This document shows positions 18,154 through 28,985 of a DNA stretch of 64,000 bases, piece after piece. This stretch comes from Alphaproteobacteria bacterium (GTDB taxonomy: Bacteria; Pseudomonadota; Alphaproteobacteria; ATCC43930; CGMCC-115725), in NCBI GenBank assembly GCA_030041335.1, contig JASHOB010000138.1, positions 52,077 through 116,076 on the forward strand. Direction: 5' to 3'. Each line of letters starts with the position of its first letter. The first letter of the stretch is position 1. The notes under the pieces were generated by a model. It searched no databases. It saw nothing but the letters and a program-made list of their open reading frames with translations, and was not told where the DNA came from. The translations under genes were made by a program, and so were the position numbers.

Positions 18154-19803
18154 CTAGACGACTTCGCGCGGACGCGCTGTCGACTTGAACTTCGCCAGGG
18201 CTTGCGGTGTGTCGATGTCAGTCAGGACGCTGTCCGTGCCCATCTCCGTCTCGCCCACGAGATCGGGATGCGCGGCGATAACGGCTCGGGCGCCGCTGTC
18301 GCCCTCGACCCGCGCCAGCTCCAAGAACATCTGTTTGCCGAGCAGCACCGGATTGCCGCGTTTGCCCTTGCGGGTCGGCACGACGATGGCACGGCCCTCG
18401 ACCGGATTGAAAGCGCCAATCAACCGATCGATCTCGCCGGCGGCGACGCGTGGCATGTCACCGAGCAAAACCACAACGCCGTCGATGTCGGCGGGCAGGG
18501 CGGCGAGCCCGGCTTTCATCGAAGTCGACAGGCCCTGCGCGTAATCGGCGTTATGAACGATGGTCAGAGGCAAGCCGCCAAGGGCCGCCTCGACGGCGCG
18601 CTGCTCATGCCCTGTGACTGCGATCACGGGGCGTGCCGCTGAAGCGAGCGCCGCCTCCGCGGCGTGGCGTACCATCGGTCTGCCGTCGATTTCGATCGTC
18701 AGCTTGTTGATGGTGCCCATACGCGTCGATTGGCCGGCGGCAAGAATGATGGCGGCAATGCGCGGCGCCCGCGGAGCCGCACCTTCGGTGCCGACAGCGG
18801 TTGCGGCGCGGGGCAGGCCACGCGTCGGGATATCGGCGAGCAAGCCGCCGACGCCCATCCGCATGATCTCGTTGGGCCCCGCCGGCAATCCGGCGCAAAG
18901 TCGTTGCAAGACCCAATCATAGCCGTTGACCTTCGGCGAGCGTGCGCAGCCCGGTAAACCAAGCACCGGTACCGGACCCAACTTGCCCATCAGCATAAGG
19001 TTGCCGGGATCGACCGGCATGCCGAAATGAATAATCTCACCGCCGGCGCCGACAACCGCCGCAGGAATGACATCGCGGCGGTCAATGATCGCCGAGGCGC
19101 CGGCGATCAGCACCATGTCGGCGCCGCCGCGAACCGCGATCCGGATATGCTCAGCCAGCTCCATCGCCTCATGGGCGCAGCGGCTCTCCGCAACCAGCAT
19201 GCTGCCGAGCGCAGCGAGCCGGTCGCGCGTCGTCGTGACCGTCTTGTCGAGGACGCTTTCCTTCAACCCCGGCAAGCGCGTCTGGATCAGGGCGACGTGC
19301 TTTTCCGCAAACGGCACGACCTCGAAGACCGGCGTAGCGGCACGGGCCTTGGCGGTGCAGGCAGCGACGATGTCGCCGTCGACGGCGAAGGGGATGATCT
19401 TGACCGTTGCGACCATTTGTTTCGGCGCGACGACGGTGTAAGGTTCGACCGTTGCCAGGGTGACGCTCTCGTCAACCAGATTGAAGGCATCGACTGCCGC
19501 GCGATTGACGATGCAGAGCCCCAAGGGCTGGGCATAGAAATTGACCCGCCCTGTGGCGGCAGGACCGATCACGACGCCAGGCGCCGCCAGGGCTTCCGCG
19601 GTCGCGGCCGCCGCCTCGTTTTCGCCGATATCGCCCGGTTCGAGCTTGGCGGCGATGACGGTGCTCTTGCCCGCCGCTGCGAGTGCCGCGATATCGTCGG
19701 CGGTGAGAACCCGGCCTTTCTTTAGGCCACGCCCCGGTAGGACAATGCTATGGGCGAGCGCGGCACCAAGTGCTTCGGTCACCCGCAACTCGCCGAATTT
19801 CAC
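18154..19803 (-). CDS. Fusion of MoeA/MogA-like molybdopterin-binding domain and MobA-like nucleotidyltransferase
   Basis: The 549-residue product joins two cofactor-handling domains. Residues about 1-340 form a molybdopterin-binding domain (MKFGELRVTEALGAALAHSI ... DMVLIAGASAIIDRRDVIPAAV ... VPVLGLPGCARSPKVNGYDWVL). Residues about 347-549 form a MobA/MocA-type NTP transferase (IAAIILAAGQSTRMGT ... VVVLLGDMPRV ... RGNPVLLGKQMF). Such fusions prepare the molybdenum cytosine dinucleotide cofactor for xanthine-dehydrogenase-family enzymes. The start overlaps the xdhC C-domain gene by 4 bp, making this the last gene of the cox-type operon. The order of chemical steps it performs is inferred. Confidence 0.9.
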   Translation of the reverse strand: MKFGELRVTEALGAALAHSIVLPGRGLKKGRVLTADDIAALAAAGKSTVIAAKLEPGDIGENEAAAATAEALAAPGVVIGPAATGRVNFYAQPLGLCIVNRAAVDAFNLVDESVTLATVEPYTVVAPKQMVATVKIIPFAVDGDIVAACTAKARAATPVFEVVPFAEKHVALIQTRLPGLKESVLDKTVTTTRDRLAALGSMLVAESRCAHEAMELAEHIRIAVRGGADMVLIAGASAIIDRRDVIPAAVVGAGGEIIHFGMPVDPGNLMLMGKLGPVPVLGLPGCARSPKVNGYDWVLQRLCAGLPAGPNEIMRMGVGGLLADIPTRGLPRAATAVGTEGAAPRAPRIAAIILAAGQSTRMGTINKLTIEIDGRPMVRHAAEAALASAARPVIAVTGHEQRAVEAALGGLPLTIVHNADYAQGLSTSMKAGLAALPADIDGVVVLLGDMPRVAAGEIDRLIGAFNPVEGRAIVVPTRKGKRGNPVLLGKQMFLELARVEGDSGARAVIAAHPDLVGETEMGTDSVLTDIDTPQALAKFKSTARPREVV

Positions 19804-20542
19804 TCGGCCGCCTCACGGGCTTTCGCGGCCGCGCGTTCGGCCTTGGCCTGCTCGACAGGCGCGCGCAGCACCTGCGTCACTTCGGCCATGATCGAGACCG
19901 CAATCTCGGCAGGCGAAATCGCGCCGATCTTGAGGCCAATGGGCCCGTGAATCCGCGCCATCTGCTCTTCGGTGAAGCCCGCCTCTTTGAGGCGCTCGCA
20001 GCGGCGCGCGTGGGTTCTGCGCGAGCCGAGGGCGCCAATGTAGAAGGCGTCGGAACGCAAAGCCTCGGCCAATGCCGGATCATCGAGCTTTGGATCGTGG
20101 GTCAAAGTAACAATGGCTGTGCGCCGGTCGGGGACCAGCTGCTTCATGGCGTCATCCGGCCATTCGCCGTTGAGGGTGACGTCGGGAAAGCGCTCGGCGT
20201 TGGCGAAGGCACTGCGAGGATCGACGATGGTGACGAGATATCCCGTCAACGCCGCCATGCGTGCGAGCGGCTGTGCGATGTGGACCGCGCCGACGACCAG
20301 CATGCGCAGACGCGGGTTGAAGATCTCGATGAAGAGCTTGCCGTCGCCGGTCATGACGGTGTCGTTTTCGTCGCGTTCCCAGGCACGGCGAATGGCCGCG
20401 GCGATGACGTCGTCTACCGGCAAATCTCCTGCAATTTCATGGCCTTGCACAAGGCTTTGCTTTCCTGACTTTAAATTGGTGACGAGGGCCGCCGCCTTGC
20501 CCGAGCGACTGGCCGCGAGTGCCTGATTTAAAAGCCTTATGT

Positions 20543-20546
<4 letters not shown>
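19800..20546 (-). CDS. XdhC family protein, Rossmann (C-terminal) domain
   Basis: This 248-residue protein carries the XdhC C-terminal Rossmann domain: LRMLVVGAVHIAQPLARMAALTGY, VTIVDPRSAFANAERFPD, YIGALGSRRTHARRCERL and the closing IHGPIGLKIGAISPAEIAVSIMAE. XdhC proteins bind molybdopterin and protect or insert it into Mo hydroxylases. The usual N-terminal XdhC domain is encoded by the separate gene immediately upstream (4-bp overlap), so the protein is split in two here. The Ala/Lys/Glu-rich C-terminus is probably disordered. Confidence 0.9.
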
Positions 20547-20863
<317 letters not shown>

Positions 20864-20865
20864 GC

Positions 20866-22104
20866 TCACCCCGCTTCCCGCCACGCGGCCGCGGCATCCA
20901 GACGCCGCGGACCCGGTTTGCTCAATGCCATAACCAGCTCCTCCAAGCTTTCGAGGCTGTGGACGGGCCGGAATTCATCAACGTGGGGCAATATCGCCTT
21001 CACGCCCAATGATTTTGGCGCAAACCCTTCATAACGCAACAGCGGGTTCAGCCAAATAAGACGCCGGCTGGATTTGTGCAGCCGCTCCATTTCGCGCCCG
21101 ATCTCGGCGCCAGCATCGCGGTCGAGCCCATCCGATATCAGGATCACCACCGCGCCCTGGCTCAGCACTCGCCGCGACCAATGACGATTGAATGCGGCAA
21201 GACAATGACCGATGCGGGTGCCGCCCGACCAATCTTCGACGACGCCGGCGACCGCGTCGAGCGCGTCATCGACATCGGCCTCCCGCAAATAGCGGGTGAT
21301 GTTGGTCAGCCGCGTGCCGAAAAGGAAGGTGTAGACGCGGTCACGATCGTTGGTGACGGCGTGGACGAAATGCAGAAACACACGGCTGTAGCGCGCCATC
21401 GACCCGGATATGTCGCACAAGATGACGAGCGGCGGCGGCCGGTCGCGCCTGCTCCGGCGCTTCAGGGCCAGCATGCCGGACGATCGCAGCTGCGCCCTGA
21501 GCGTGGCCCGCATATCGGCGCGCGCGCCCCGCGGATCCGGTCGGAAACGTCGCGTCGGCACGTCGCGGACGGGCAGGCGTATATGGCGGATTGCGCTTTT
21601 CGCACGCGCCAGCTCTTCCAGCGACATTTTCTCGAAGTCCATCTTCTGCAACACTTCGCGCTCCGAAAATGTCATGCGCGCGTCAATCTCAAGTTCCTGC
21701 TTCTGCTGATGCTCGCGGCCATCGCCGCCACCCGGCGTCTTCAGCGCCTCGGCAAGACGGCGATTCATCTCTTCACCCGGCGCAGCCTCGGTCCGGAGGT
21801 CCGGCATCAGCATCTGCATCATCCGCTCGAGCAACTGCGGATTGCGCCAAAAAATGTGGAACGCCTGGTCGAAAAGATCGCGCTGGTCGCGGCGATTGAC
21901 GAATACCGAGTGAAGCGCCCAGTAAAAGTCGTCGCGGCTTTCGATGCCGGCCTTCTGCAAGGCTTCGACCGCCAGCAACACTTTGCCCGGCCCGATCGGC
22001 AGGCCCGCCGCGCGCAGAGCCCGCGCGAAATACATGATGTTCTCGAGCAGCCGGCCGCCACCGCCGTGCCCGCCGCCGTCGACGAGCGCATCTGCCGCGG
22101 CCAT
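20866..22104 (-). CDS. coxE: CoxE-like von Willebrand factor A domain protein
   Basis: The 412-residue protein is a CoxE-type vWA protein. Its N-terminal half is helical (LLENIMYFARALRAAGLPIGPGKVLLAVEAL). The C-terminal vWA domain has an intact MIDAS motif (LCDISGSMARYS), Thr in WSGGTRIG and a later Asp in LISDGLDRD. CoxE works with the AAA ATPase CoxD in maturing the active site of Mo hydroxylases. It follows coxD after 6 bp and precedes xdhC by 2 bp, consistent with a polycistronic message. Confidence 0.92.
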   Translation of the reverse strand: MAAADALVDGGGHGGGGRLLENIMYFARALRAAGLPIGPGKVLLAVEALQKAGIESRDDFYWALHSVFVNRRDQRDLFDQAFHIFWRNPQLLERMMQMLMPDLRTEAAPGEEMNRRLAEALKTPGGGDGREHQQKQELEIDARMTFSEREVLQKMDFEKMSLEELARAKSAIRHIRLPVRDVPTRRFRPDPRGARADMRATLRAQLRSSGMLALKRRSRRDRPPPLVILCDISGSMARYSRVFLHFVHAVTNDRDRVYTFLFGTRLTNITRYLREADVDDALDAVAGVVEDWSGGTRIGHCLAAFNRHWSRRVLSQGAVVILISDGLDRDAGAEIGREMERLHKSSRRLIWLNPLLRYEGFAPKSLGVKAILPHVDEFRPVHSLESLEELVMALSKPGPRRLDAAAAWREAG

Positions 22105-22110
22105 GGCGCG

Positions 22111-23025
22111 CTACTTGGCCGTCGCCAGCTCCTGCTTGACCTGGCGCAACAGGCGCTCGGCCTCGGAGCCTTGGATTTTCATGATATCGTCCTGGTATTT
22201 CAGCAGCACGCCCAACGTGTCATTGATTGCTTCAGGGGTGAGCGCCAGGACATCGAGTTGCGACAGCGCGTGGGCCCAATCGATCGTCTCGGCGACGCCC
22301 GGCAGCTTGAACAGGTCCTTCATGGCCCGCAGCTTCTGCACGAATGCGACGACCTCGCGGCTCAGGCTCAGCGCCGCGCCGGGCGCCTTGATGCGCAGAA
22401 TCTCGAGTTCACGCTCCGCGTTGGGATAATCGACCCAGAAGTAGAAACAGCGGCGCTTCAGCGCGTCATGAATTTCACGGGTACGATTGGAGGTAATAAC
22501 GACAATCGGCGGGTGCTCGGCCTTCACCGTGCCGATTTCCGGCACCGTGATCTGGAAGTCGGACAGGGTTTCAAGCAGATATGCCTCGAACGGCTCGTCG
22601 GTGCGGTCGAGTTCGTCGATCAGTAGCACCGGCGGGCCGGCAATGTCCGGCTCCAGTGCCTGAAGCAGGGGCCGCTTGATCAGGAAACGGTCGGAAAAGA
22701 TATTTTCCTCGACCGTATCGCGGCTCTCGTCGCCGGTCTCGGCGAGGCGGATCTCGATCATCTGCCGCGCATAATTCCATTCATAGACCGCGGAGGCGAC
22801 GTCGAGACCCTCGTAGCACTGCAGCCTAATCAGCCTGCGGCCGAGCGTGCCGGCCAACACTTTCGCGATCTCGGTCTTGCCGGTACCGGCTTCGCCCTCA
22901 AGAAAGAGCGGCCGGTTCAGGCTGAGCGCGAGGTAAACCGCGGTGGCGAGGCTGCGATCGGCGACGTATTGGCCGCGGCCGAGAAGTTCAAGCGTAGCGC
23001 TTACCGAAGCGGGCAGGACGGACAT
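22111..23025 (-). CDS. coxD: CoxD-like MoxR family AAA ATPase
   Basis: The 304-residue ATPase has Walker A LEGEAGTGKTEIAKVLA, Walker B VLLIDELDRTDEPFEAYLLE and sensor 1 IVVITSNRTREIHDALKRRC, matching MoxR/CoxD proteins. In the CO dehydrogenase system CoxD is a membrane-associated chaperone that acts with CoxE on the Mo-Cu cluster. The form II enzyme here would not have copper, so its exact task is uncertain. MSVLPASV at 23025 is taken as the start because the longer frame to 23154 adds non-family sequence. A 200-bp gap separates it from coxM. Confidence 0.9.
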   Translation of the reverse strand: MSVLPASVSATLELLGRGQYVADRSLATAVYLALSLNRPLFLEGEAGTGKTEIAKVLAGTLGRRLIRLQCYEGLDVASAVYEWNYARQMIEIRLAETGDESRDTVEENIFSDRFLIKRPLLQALEPDIAGPPVLLIDELDRTDEPFEAYLLETLSDFQITVPEIGTVKAEHPPIVVITSNRTREIHDALKRRCFYFWVDYPNAERELEILRIKAPGAALSLSREVVAFVQKLRAMKDLFKLPGVAETIDWAHALSQLDVLALTPEAINDTLGVLLKYQDDIMKIQGSEAERLLRQVKQELATAK

Positions 23026-23227
23026 TGTTTCTGGAGGCTCGATATCGGATGGAATATGGCGATTACAATAGCGGCCAAGAGCTCCGCCGGCCAGCCCTTC
23101 GACCGGGCGAGCGGCGTGCCGGCCTGATGCGCCCATGTCACGCACCCCGGACAACGGCAGATGCCCGACTAGCGACGGGCGGCAATCCGCAGTGCCGGGG
23201 CGTGACCGGCCAGCAGCGGCGGTTGTT

Positions 23228-24022
23228 CTATCCTGCTTTCGCCACCGCGCGGCGTGCCATCACGCCGATCAAGTGGGCGCGATATTCGCTCGATGCATGG
23301 ATGTCGGAGTTGAGGCCATCGGCCTTCACCGACAGGTTCTTGAGCGCGTCGCCATTCCATGACTTGCCGAGGGCCGCTTCGGCCTCTTTCCAGCGGAACA
23401 CGCAGGGACCCGCACCGGTGACGCCGACACGAACATTGCCACCGGTCTTGGCGACGAAGGTGCCGACAATGGCGTAGCGCGATGCCGGGTTCGGAAACTT
23501 CATATAAGCGGCCTTCTCCGGAATCGGGAAACTCACTGCGGTCACGATCTCGTCACTGCCGAGCGCTGTCTCGAACAGGGCCTTAAAGAAATCATCGGCC
23601 GCGATCTTGCGCTTGTTAGTGATCACCGTGGCGTTGAGCGCAACCACCGCCGAGGGGTAGTCGGCCGCCGGGTCGTTGTTGGCGATTGAACCGCCGATCG
23701 TGCCGCGATTGCGAACCGCGGGGTCACCGATATGGGAAGCGAGCTCGGCCAGCGCCGGAATGGCGCTCTTCACCTCGGGCGAGTTGGCAACGTCGACATG
23801 CTTGGTCATGGCGCCGATCACAATGGCGTTGCCTTCGCGCCTGATGCCCTTCAACTCGGCGATGCCGCCGAGATCGATCAGCGCCGAAGGCTTGGCAAGA
23901 CGCTGCTTCAGTGTCGGGATCAGCGTCATGCCGCCTGCGACCAGCTTGGCTTCGCCGTCGGCCCCGATCACCTTGGCGGCATCGGCGACACTTGCGGCCT
24001 TCTGGTATTTGAAATCGTACAT
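23228..24022 (-). CDS. coxM: Mo hydroxylase medium (FAD-binding) subunit, CoxM-like
   Basis: The 264-residue FAD subunit starts MYDFKYQKAASVADAAKVIG. It has the FAD pyrophosphate-binding motif VAGGMTLIPTLKQR, the second FAD motif GTIGGSIANNDPAADYPSA and the C-terminal CO dehydrogenase flavoprotein domain. It passes electrons from the 2Fe-2S clusters of the small subunit to an acceptor. It lies 24 bp downstream of coxL in the order coxS-coxL-coxM. Confidence 0.93.
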   Translation of the reverse strand: MYDFKYQKAASVADAAKVIGADGEAKLVAGGMTLIPTLKQRLAKPSALIDLGGIAELKGIRREGNAIVIGAMTKHVDVANSPEVKSAIPALAELASHIGDPAVRNRGTIGGSIANNDPAADYPSAVVALNATVITNKRKIAADDFFKALFETALGSDEIVTAVSFPIPEKAAYMKFPNPASRYAIVGTFVAKTGGNVRVGVTGAGPCVFRWKEAEAALGKSWNGDALKNLSVKADGLNSDIHASSEYRAHLIGVMARRAVAKAG

Positions 24023-24046
24023 GGGGTTGCTCCAATGATGTGTCGG

Positions 24047-26410
24047 TCAAGCCGCTAAGCGGCGGTGGATGGCGCGCCAGACTTTCTCGGGCGTTGCCGG
24101 CATGGTGAGATCGTTGACGCCGACCGCGTTCAGCGCATCGACGACGGCGTTCATGACCGCCGCCGGCGCGCCAATGGCGCCGGCCTCGCCGCAGCCTTTG
24201 ACGCCGAGCGGATTGTGCGTGCACTTGGTGACGTGGGTGCCGACGGTGAAGGACGGCAGATTGTCGGCGCGCGGCATGCAGTAATCCATCAGCGAGCCGG
24301 TGATGAGCTGGCCGCTCTCAGCGTCGTAAACGGCGTTTTCGAGCAATGCTTGGCCAACGCCCTGCGCAAGGCCGCCATGGACCTGGCCTTCAACCACCAT
24401 CGGATTGACAATGGTGCCGAAATCGTCGGCGGCGACAAGGTTCACGAGTTTTACTTCGCCAGTGTCGCGGTCGATTTCGACTTCGGCGATATGCGTGCCC
24501 GACGGGAAGGTGAAATTCTTCGGGTCGTAATAGGCCGTCTCGTCGAGACCCGGCTCCAGCGTCTCGAGTGGATAATTGTGTGGCACGTAGGCAGCGAAAG
24601 CGACCGCACCGAACGGCACATTCTTGTCGGTACCGGCGACCGTGTAAGCGCCGTTCTTGAACTCGATATCGGCTTCCGATGCCTCCATCAGGTGGGCGGC
24701 AATCTTCTTGCCCTTGTCGACGACCTTGTCGAGCGCCTTGACCAGCGCCGACCCGCCGACCGGCAGCGAACGCGAACCGTATGTGCCCATGCCAAACGCC
24801 GACTTGGCGGTATCGCCGTGCACGACGTCGATATTCTCGATCGGTACGCCAAGCCGGTCGGAGATGACCTGCGCAAACGTGGTCTCGTGGCTCTGGCCAT
24901 GACTGTGGGTGCCCGTGAACATCGTGATCGAGCCAGTCGGATGAACGCGCACTTCCGCCATCTCGTAGAGGCCCGCCCGCGCGCCGAGGGCACCGGCTAC
25001 CGCCGACGGTGCGACCCCGCATGCCTCGATGTAAGAAGCAAGGCCAATGCCGCGCAGCTTGCCGTGCTTCGCCGCCTCCTCACGACGCAGGCCGAAGCCG
25101 GCGTAATCCGCCGCCTTTAAGGCCATGTCGAGGGTCGCGAAGTAGTCACCGGAATCATAAGCGAGAGCAACCGGCGTTTGATAAGGGTAAGCGTCCTTCG
25201 CGATAAAATTGCGGCGTCGAAGTTCGGCTGGATCGATCGTCAATTCCTGCGCCGCCTTGGAGACAATCCGCTCAACGACATAGCAGGCCTCGGGGCGCCC
25301 GGCGCCGCGATAGGCGTCGACGGGCACCGTATTGGTGAAGATCGCCTTCACTTCGGCGTAGATGGCGGGCGTGGTGTAGGTGCCCGCAAGCAAGGTGGCG
25401 TAGAGATAGGTCGGGACCGCCGGGGCGAAGGTCGACAGATATGCCCCAAGATTGGCCTGGGTCGAGACTTTGAGGGCGAGGAATTTGCCGTCCTTGTCGA
25501 GTGCCAGCTCGGCGTGCGTGACGTGGTCACGACCCTGCGCGTCCGAGGCGAAGCTCTCACCGCGCTCTGCCGTCCATTTGATCGGCCGCTTCACCTGGGC
25601 TGATGCCCAGGTCAGGATGCATTCCTCGGCGTAGAGAAAAATCTTGGAGCCGAAACCGCCGCCGACATCCGGCGCAATGACTCGGAGCTTGTGCTCCGGC
25701 AGCTGCAACACGAACGCCCCCATCAGGAGGCGAATGGCGTGCGGATTCTGGCTCGTGGTGTAGAGCAGATGTTCGCCGGTGCCGAAGTCATATTCGGCGA
25801 TTGCCGCGCGCGGCTCCATCGCATTGGCTACCAGGCGATTGTTGACGATCTCGATCTTGGTGACGTGCGCCGCCTTGGCAATAATCGCATCGACCGCCGC
25901 CTCGTCGCCAATCGCCCAGTCGTAGCAGATATTGTTCGGCACGTTCTCGAACAGGAGCGGCGCGCCGGATTTGGTTGCGGCCTCCATTGTCGGGATCGCC
26001 GGTAGCGGCTGATAGTCGACCTCGATCAGCTCGGCCGCATCCTTCGCTTGCGCCTTCATATCGGCAATAACAACCGCGACCGGATCGCCGACATGACGCA
26101 CTTTGCCCTGCGCCAACACGGGATGGGGCGGCTCATGCTGCGGTGAGCCATCCTTGAATTTGACCACCCAACCGCAGGGCAAGCCGCCGACCTTGATGTC
26201 CTCGCCGGTGAACACAGCGATCACGCCAGGTGCCGCCTTCGCCTTGCTCGTGTCGATTTTGCCAACCATCGCGTGCGCGTGCGGGCTGCGCAAGATGTAG
26301 GCATAGGCTTGGTTTGGACGATTGATGTCGTCGACGTAATTTCCCTTGCCGGTGAGGAAGCGGAAATCTTCTTTACGGCGCACCGCCGCGCCGATGCCGG
26401 TGTCGGCCAT
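24047..26410 (-). CDS. Mo hydroxylase large subunit, form II CoxL-like (xanthine dehydrogenase family)
   Basis: The 787-residue molybdenum subunit begins [21 protein letters not shown]. It contains the two aldehyde oxidase/xanthine dehydrogenase domains, including [14 protein letters not shown] and the C-terminal [14 protein letters not shown] with the catalytic Glu. The active-site loop around residue 365 reads AYRGAGR. This is the form II signature, not the AYxCSFR of true aerobic CO dehydrogenase, so oxidation of CO is unlikely and the substrate is unknown. Its ATG overlaps the coxS stop by one base (TAATG). Confidence 0.93.
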   Translation of the reverse strand: MADTGIGAAVRRKEDFRFLTGKGNYVDDINRPNQAYAYILRSPHAHAMVGKIDTSKAKAAPGVIAVFTGEDIKVGGLPCGWVVKFKDGSPQHEPPHPVLAQGKVRHVGDPVAVVIADMKAQAKDAAELIEVDYQPLPAIPTMEAATKSGAPLLFENVPNNICYDWAIGDEAAVDAIIAKAAHVTKIEIVNNRLVANAMEPRAAIAEYDFGTGEHLLYTTSQNPHAIRLLMGAFVLQLPEHKLRVIAPDVGGGFGSKIFLYAEECILTWASAQVKRPIKWTAERGESFASDAQGRDHVTHAELALDKDGKFLALKVSTQANLGAYLSTFAPAVPTYLYATLLAGTYTTPAIYAEVKAIFTNTVPVDAYRGAGRPEACYVVERIVSKAAQELTIDPAELRRRNFIAKDAYPYQTPVALAYDSGDYFATLDMALKAADYAGFGLRREEAAKHGKLRGIGLASYIEACGVAPSAVAGALGARAGLYEMAEVRVHPTGSITMFTGTHSHGQSHETTFAQVISDRLGVPIENIDVVHGDTAKSAFGMGTYGSRSLPVGGSALVKALDKVVDKGKKIAAHLMEASEADIEFKNGAYTVAGTDKNVPFGAVAFAAYVPHNYPLETLEPGLDETAYYDPKNFTFPSGTHIAEVEIDRDTGEVKLVNLVAADDFGTIVNPMVVEGQVHGGLAQGVGQALLENAVYDAESGQLITGSLMDYCMPRADNLPSFTVGTHVTKCTHNPLGVKGCGEAGAIGAPAAVMNAVVDALNAVGVNDLTMPATPEKVWRAIHRRLAA

Positions 26411-26883
26411 TAGCGGCTTCCCGCCATCGCCTCCGCGCCCGCTTTGATCGCCTTCACTATGTTGTGATACCCGGTGCAGCGACAGATATTGCCCTCGAGC
26501 CACTCACGGATTTCGTGCTCGGTCGGGTGCGCATTGCGATGGGCGAGGTCGACCGCGCTCATCACCATGCCCGGTGTGCAGAAACCGCATTGCAGGCCGT
26601 GATTCTCGCGGAACGCCGCCTGCATCGGGTGCAGTTCATCGCCCTTGGCAAGCCCCTCGATGGTCAGGACGTTGGTCCCGGCCGCTTGCACCGCGAGCAG
26701 CGTGCAGCTCTTTACCGACGCGCCATCGACGTGAACGACGCAAGCGCCGCATTGACTCGTATCGCAACCGACGTGAGTCCCAGTAAGCCCAAGATGCTCG
26801 CGCAGCAACTGGACAAGCAGCGTGCGGTTCTCGACTTCGACGGTCGCTTGCTTGCCATTTACTGTCAATGTGACGGAGGGCAT
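26410..26883 (-). CDS. coxS: Mo hydroxylase small subunit, 2Fe-2S, CoxS-like
   Basis: The 157-residue iron-sulfur subunit holds eight ligating cysteines. A plant-type 2Fe-2S cluster uses Cys40, 45, 48 and 60 ([12 protein letters not shown] ... KSC). A second cluster uses Cys99, 102, 134 and 136 (QCGFCTPGM ... [12 protein letters not shown]). It relays electrons between the molybdenum site and FAD. ATG 26883 follows GAAGGGA. The frame to 26988 adds non-family residues. Confidence 0.95.
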   Translation of the reverse strand: MPSVTLTVNGKQATVEVENRTLLVQLLREHLGLTGTHVGCDTSQCGACVVHVDGASVKSCTLLAVQAAGTNVLTIEGLAKGDELHPMQAAFRENHGLQCGFCTPGMVMSAVDLAHRNAHPTEHEIREWLEGNICRCTGYHNIVKAIKAGAEAMAGSR

Positions 26884-26980
26884 AGCGTCATTCCCTTCTA
26901 TATATAGCGTTTTGCTGGAAATATTATTGATCGGAGTTTCACCATCCGACCATGTTCGGTCAAGCACAGACAAAAATACA

Positions 26981-27655
26981 TCACACAAAAATCGCGAGAA
27001 TGACGATGACGATGACGATCAAACCGACAACCCATGCCCACGGCGGCAGACGCATACCGTCCGAGGGCACGGCCGCTGGCGCGGGCGGCGTGGAAGTTCG
27101 CGGCGCCGCCGTCTCGCCCGGCGTCGCTGGTGGCGCGTTCGTCTCGGGCCGTGCCGCGTTGTCGGCCGCGACCGCGGCGGGAATGGCGGCTTCGGTCGCG
27201 GCGGCCGGGTGCGGCGCTGCGACCGCGGCACTGAAGCGGCCAAAAAAATCATCGGCCATTTTGCGAGCAACGCCATCGATCAGGCGCGAGCCAATCTGCG
27301 CCAGCTTGCCGCCGACTTGCGCCTCGACCTGATAGCTGAGGACGGTGCCGCCGGCGCCGTCATCGGCGAGCTTCACCGTGGCGCCGCCTTTGGCGAAGCC
27401 GGCGGCACCGCCGGTGCCTTCGCCGCTGATCCGATAGCCGTTCGGTGGATCGAGATCACTCAACGTCACCTTGCCGGCAAACTTCGCCGCGACCGGACCG
27501 ACCCGGGCCGAAACCCGCGCCGTCATCTCGGTGTCGGACAATTTTTCGATGCTTTCGCAGCCCGGGATGGCGGCGCGTAACACCTCGGGATCGTTGAGCG
27601 CCAGCCAGACCTTTTGCCGCGATGCCGAGATCCGGTATTCACCGGTCATATCCAT
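26981..27655 (-). CDS. coxG: CoxG-like SRPBCC protein with C-terminal membrane anchor
   Basis: The 224-residue product has an N-terminal CoxG/SRPBCC domain ([56 protein letters not shown]). A long Ala/Pro-rich linker follows (about residues 145-195), and the protein ends in a hydrophobic helix ([17 protein letters not shown]). Known CoxG proteins tether the Mo hydroxylase to the membrane. This architecture suggests membrane anchoring at a respiratory acceptor. It is the first gene of the - strand operon, 97 bp upstream of coxS. Confidence 0.9.
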   Translation of the reverse strand: MDMTGEYRISASRQKVWLALNDPEVLRAAIPGCESIEKLSDTEMTARVSARVGPVAAKFAGKVTLSDLDPPNGYRISGEGTGGAAGFAKGGATVKLADDGAGGTVLSYQVEAQVGGKLAQIGSRLIDGVARKMADDFFGRFSAAVAAPHPAAATEAAIPAAVAADNAARPETNAPPATPGETAAPRTSTPPAPAAVPSDGMRLPPWAWVVGLIVIVIVILAIFV

Positions 27656-27710
27656 GGCGGATATTCCTTCTCAATCAGGGGCGCGAGCCTATCGCTGCGC
27701 GGCGCCTCGA

Positions 27711-28658
27711 TCAATCGATCGCGCGGGGCTGCCGGGCGACGCCGATCATGCAGTCGAGCGCCGCGCGGTCCCAATTCGCGAGATCCGCGGCCGCATCGTA
27801 TGTGCTTTTGAGAAAGCCAAGCACCACAGCGTCCGGGTCGGACGAGGTTCGCACGGCCTCGTAAGGCAAAATGAACTCGCCCAGCTGGTCATGAAAATAA
27901 GCAGCCGGTGGCCAAACCGCGGCCGCCTCGAAGCCCGGGGGTAGGGGATAGGCGTAGGAATAGAACGCGGCCTCGTCAATAAGACCGCCCCCTGGCCAGA
28001 AACCGGCACTGCTTACCTCATGGGAATAGGCTTCTCGGACCACCGCATCGGCGAGGTGCGGCACGCCGCCCGGATGCACCGGCGCACGCCGACCGGAGAA
28101 ACGCGTCACCGCCAGGTCGAAGCTGCCCCAGAAGAAATGCACGGGGCTGACTTTGCCAAGAAAGCCGGTACGGAATTGTTTGAAGAGGTTGTCCGCTCGC
28201 AGCAGAACGCGCCAAAAGCGATGTGCATAGCCGGGGTCGTAGGCGGCATGAACGTGGTCTTGATCGAACGGAATTGCTTCGACCAGCTCGTTCGGTACGC
28301 GATCGATCGTGAGCGTGACGCCGAGGAGCGCGAGCGCGGCCATGACCGCCGCGTAGAAGTCGGCGACGCTCCGCGACCGCAACGCCACCCTCTGTTCGTC
28401 CCCGCGGTCCGTGCGCAGAACCAAAGCGTGAGCGATGAAATCAAACTCCGCCTCGAACACTCGATCGCCATAAGGGATCGGCGTCGTGGTGAGGCCGCGC
28501 GCCGTCAAGTAAAGCGCGCTGTGCCAAGAATGATTGAGCCACGGCGTCTGCGCCACGCGCAACTTGCCAATGATCTGCGTCCAAAGATGCAGCGTGGCGC
28601 AAGTGGGGCGCCATTCGGCCAGTGGAAGCGCGGGCCAGGCCTCCGGGTTGCCAACCAT
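27711..28658 (-). CDS. DUF5996 family protein
   Basis: The 315-residue product fits DUF5996, with WPALPLAEWRPTCATLHLWTQIIGK near the N-terminus, WLNHSWHSALYLTARGL, VHFFWGSFDLAVTRFSGR and the C-terminal DEAAFYSYAYPLPPGF ... PYEAVRTSSDPD. Several conserved His and Trp residues are visible, but no function is known. It lies 55 bp upstream of coxG on the same strand and could share its transcript. Nothing in its sequence ties it to molybdenum enzymes. Confidence 0.85.
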   Translation of the reverse strand: MVGNPEAWPALPLAEWRPTCATLHLWTQIIGKLRVAQTPWLNHSWHSALYLTARGLTTTPIPYGDRVFEAEFDFIAHALVLRTDRGDEQRVALRSRSVADFYAAVMAALALLGVTLTIDRVPNELVEAIPFDQDHVHAAYDPGYAHRFWRVLLRADNLFKQFRTGFLGKVSPVHFFWGSFDLAVTRFSGRRAPVHPGGVPHLADAVVREAYSHEVSSAGFWPGGGLIDEAAFYSYAYPLPPGFEAAAVWPPAAYFHDQLGEFILPYEAVRTSSDPDAVVLGFLKSTYDAAADLANWDRAALDCMIGVARQPRAID

Positions 28659-28985
28659 ATTCCCTCTCAGTCGGGTGGCGCGATCGCGCCCTCAAGGCAT
28701 AGTCCAGGCCATCTCGGGGGTCACGCATTTTTCGGTGACAGCGCGTCCGGCCTCCCACGGGCAAGTGCCGCTTTGCCGAACGTCGCTGTCGCCGACGCTC
28801 ACCACCGCACATTTTGTGGTGGCGTTGTACGAGGTGAACCGGCGGGCGGGCGCCCGGGATTGTCCGCAGGCGATCGTCGGGCACCCAAAATGGGAATCCG
28901 TGAGCTTGCGCTCTCGCATGCGCCCCGCTCGCGTGCCTTAGGTCGAAGCGGCAGCGCGAGCTCCTCGGGACGTGACCGCGTCAGA
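28659..28985. other. Intergenic region between DUF5996 and antiporter genes
   Basis: No confident gene is visible in these 327 bases. A 75-codon - frame (28692-28919) contains a few Cys residues and the segment SYNATTKCAVVSVGDSDVR. I cannot connect it to a family, and competing frames exist on both strands. It may be a decayed gene. Confidence 0.35.

Noticed and set aside
21076..22626. Long + strand frame of 516 codons opposite coxE and coxD
   Set aside because: It is a high-GC antisense shadow. The - strand genes have intact MIDAS and Walker motifs.
24047..26410. True aerobic CO dehydrogenase
   Set aside because: The large subunit has AYRGAGR, the form II signature, and lacks the AYxCSFR loop that binds the copper-sulfur group.
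28692..28919. 75-codon - strand ORF with several Cys residues
   Set aside because: No ribosome binding site or family match, and competing frames exist. Evidence is too weak for a gene call.
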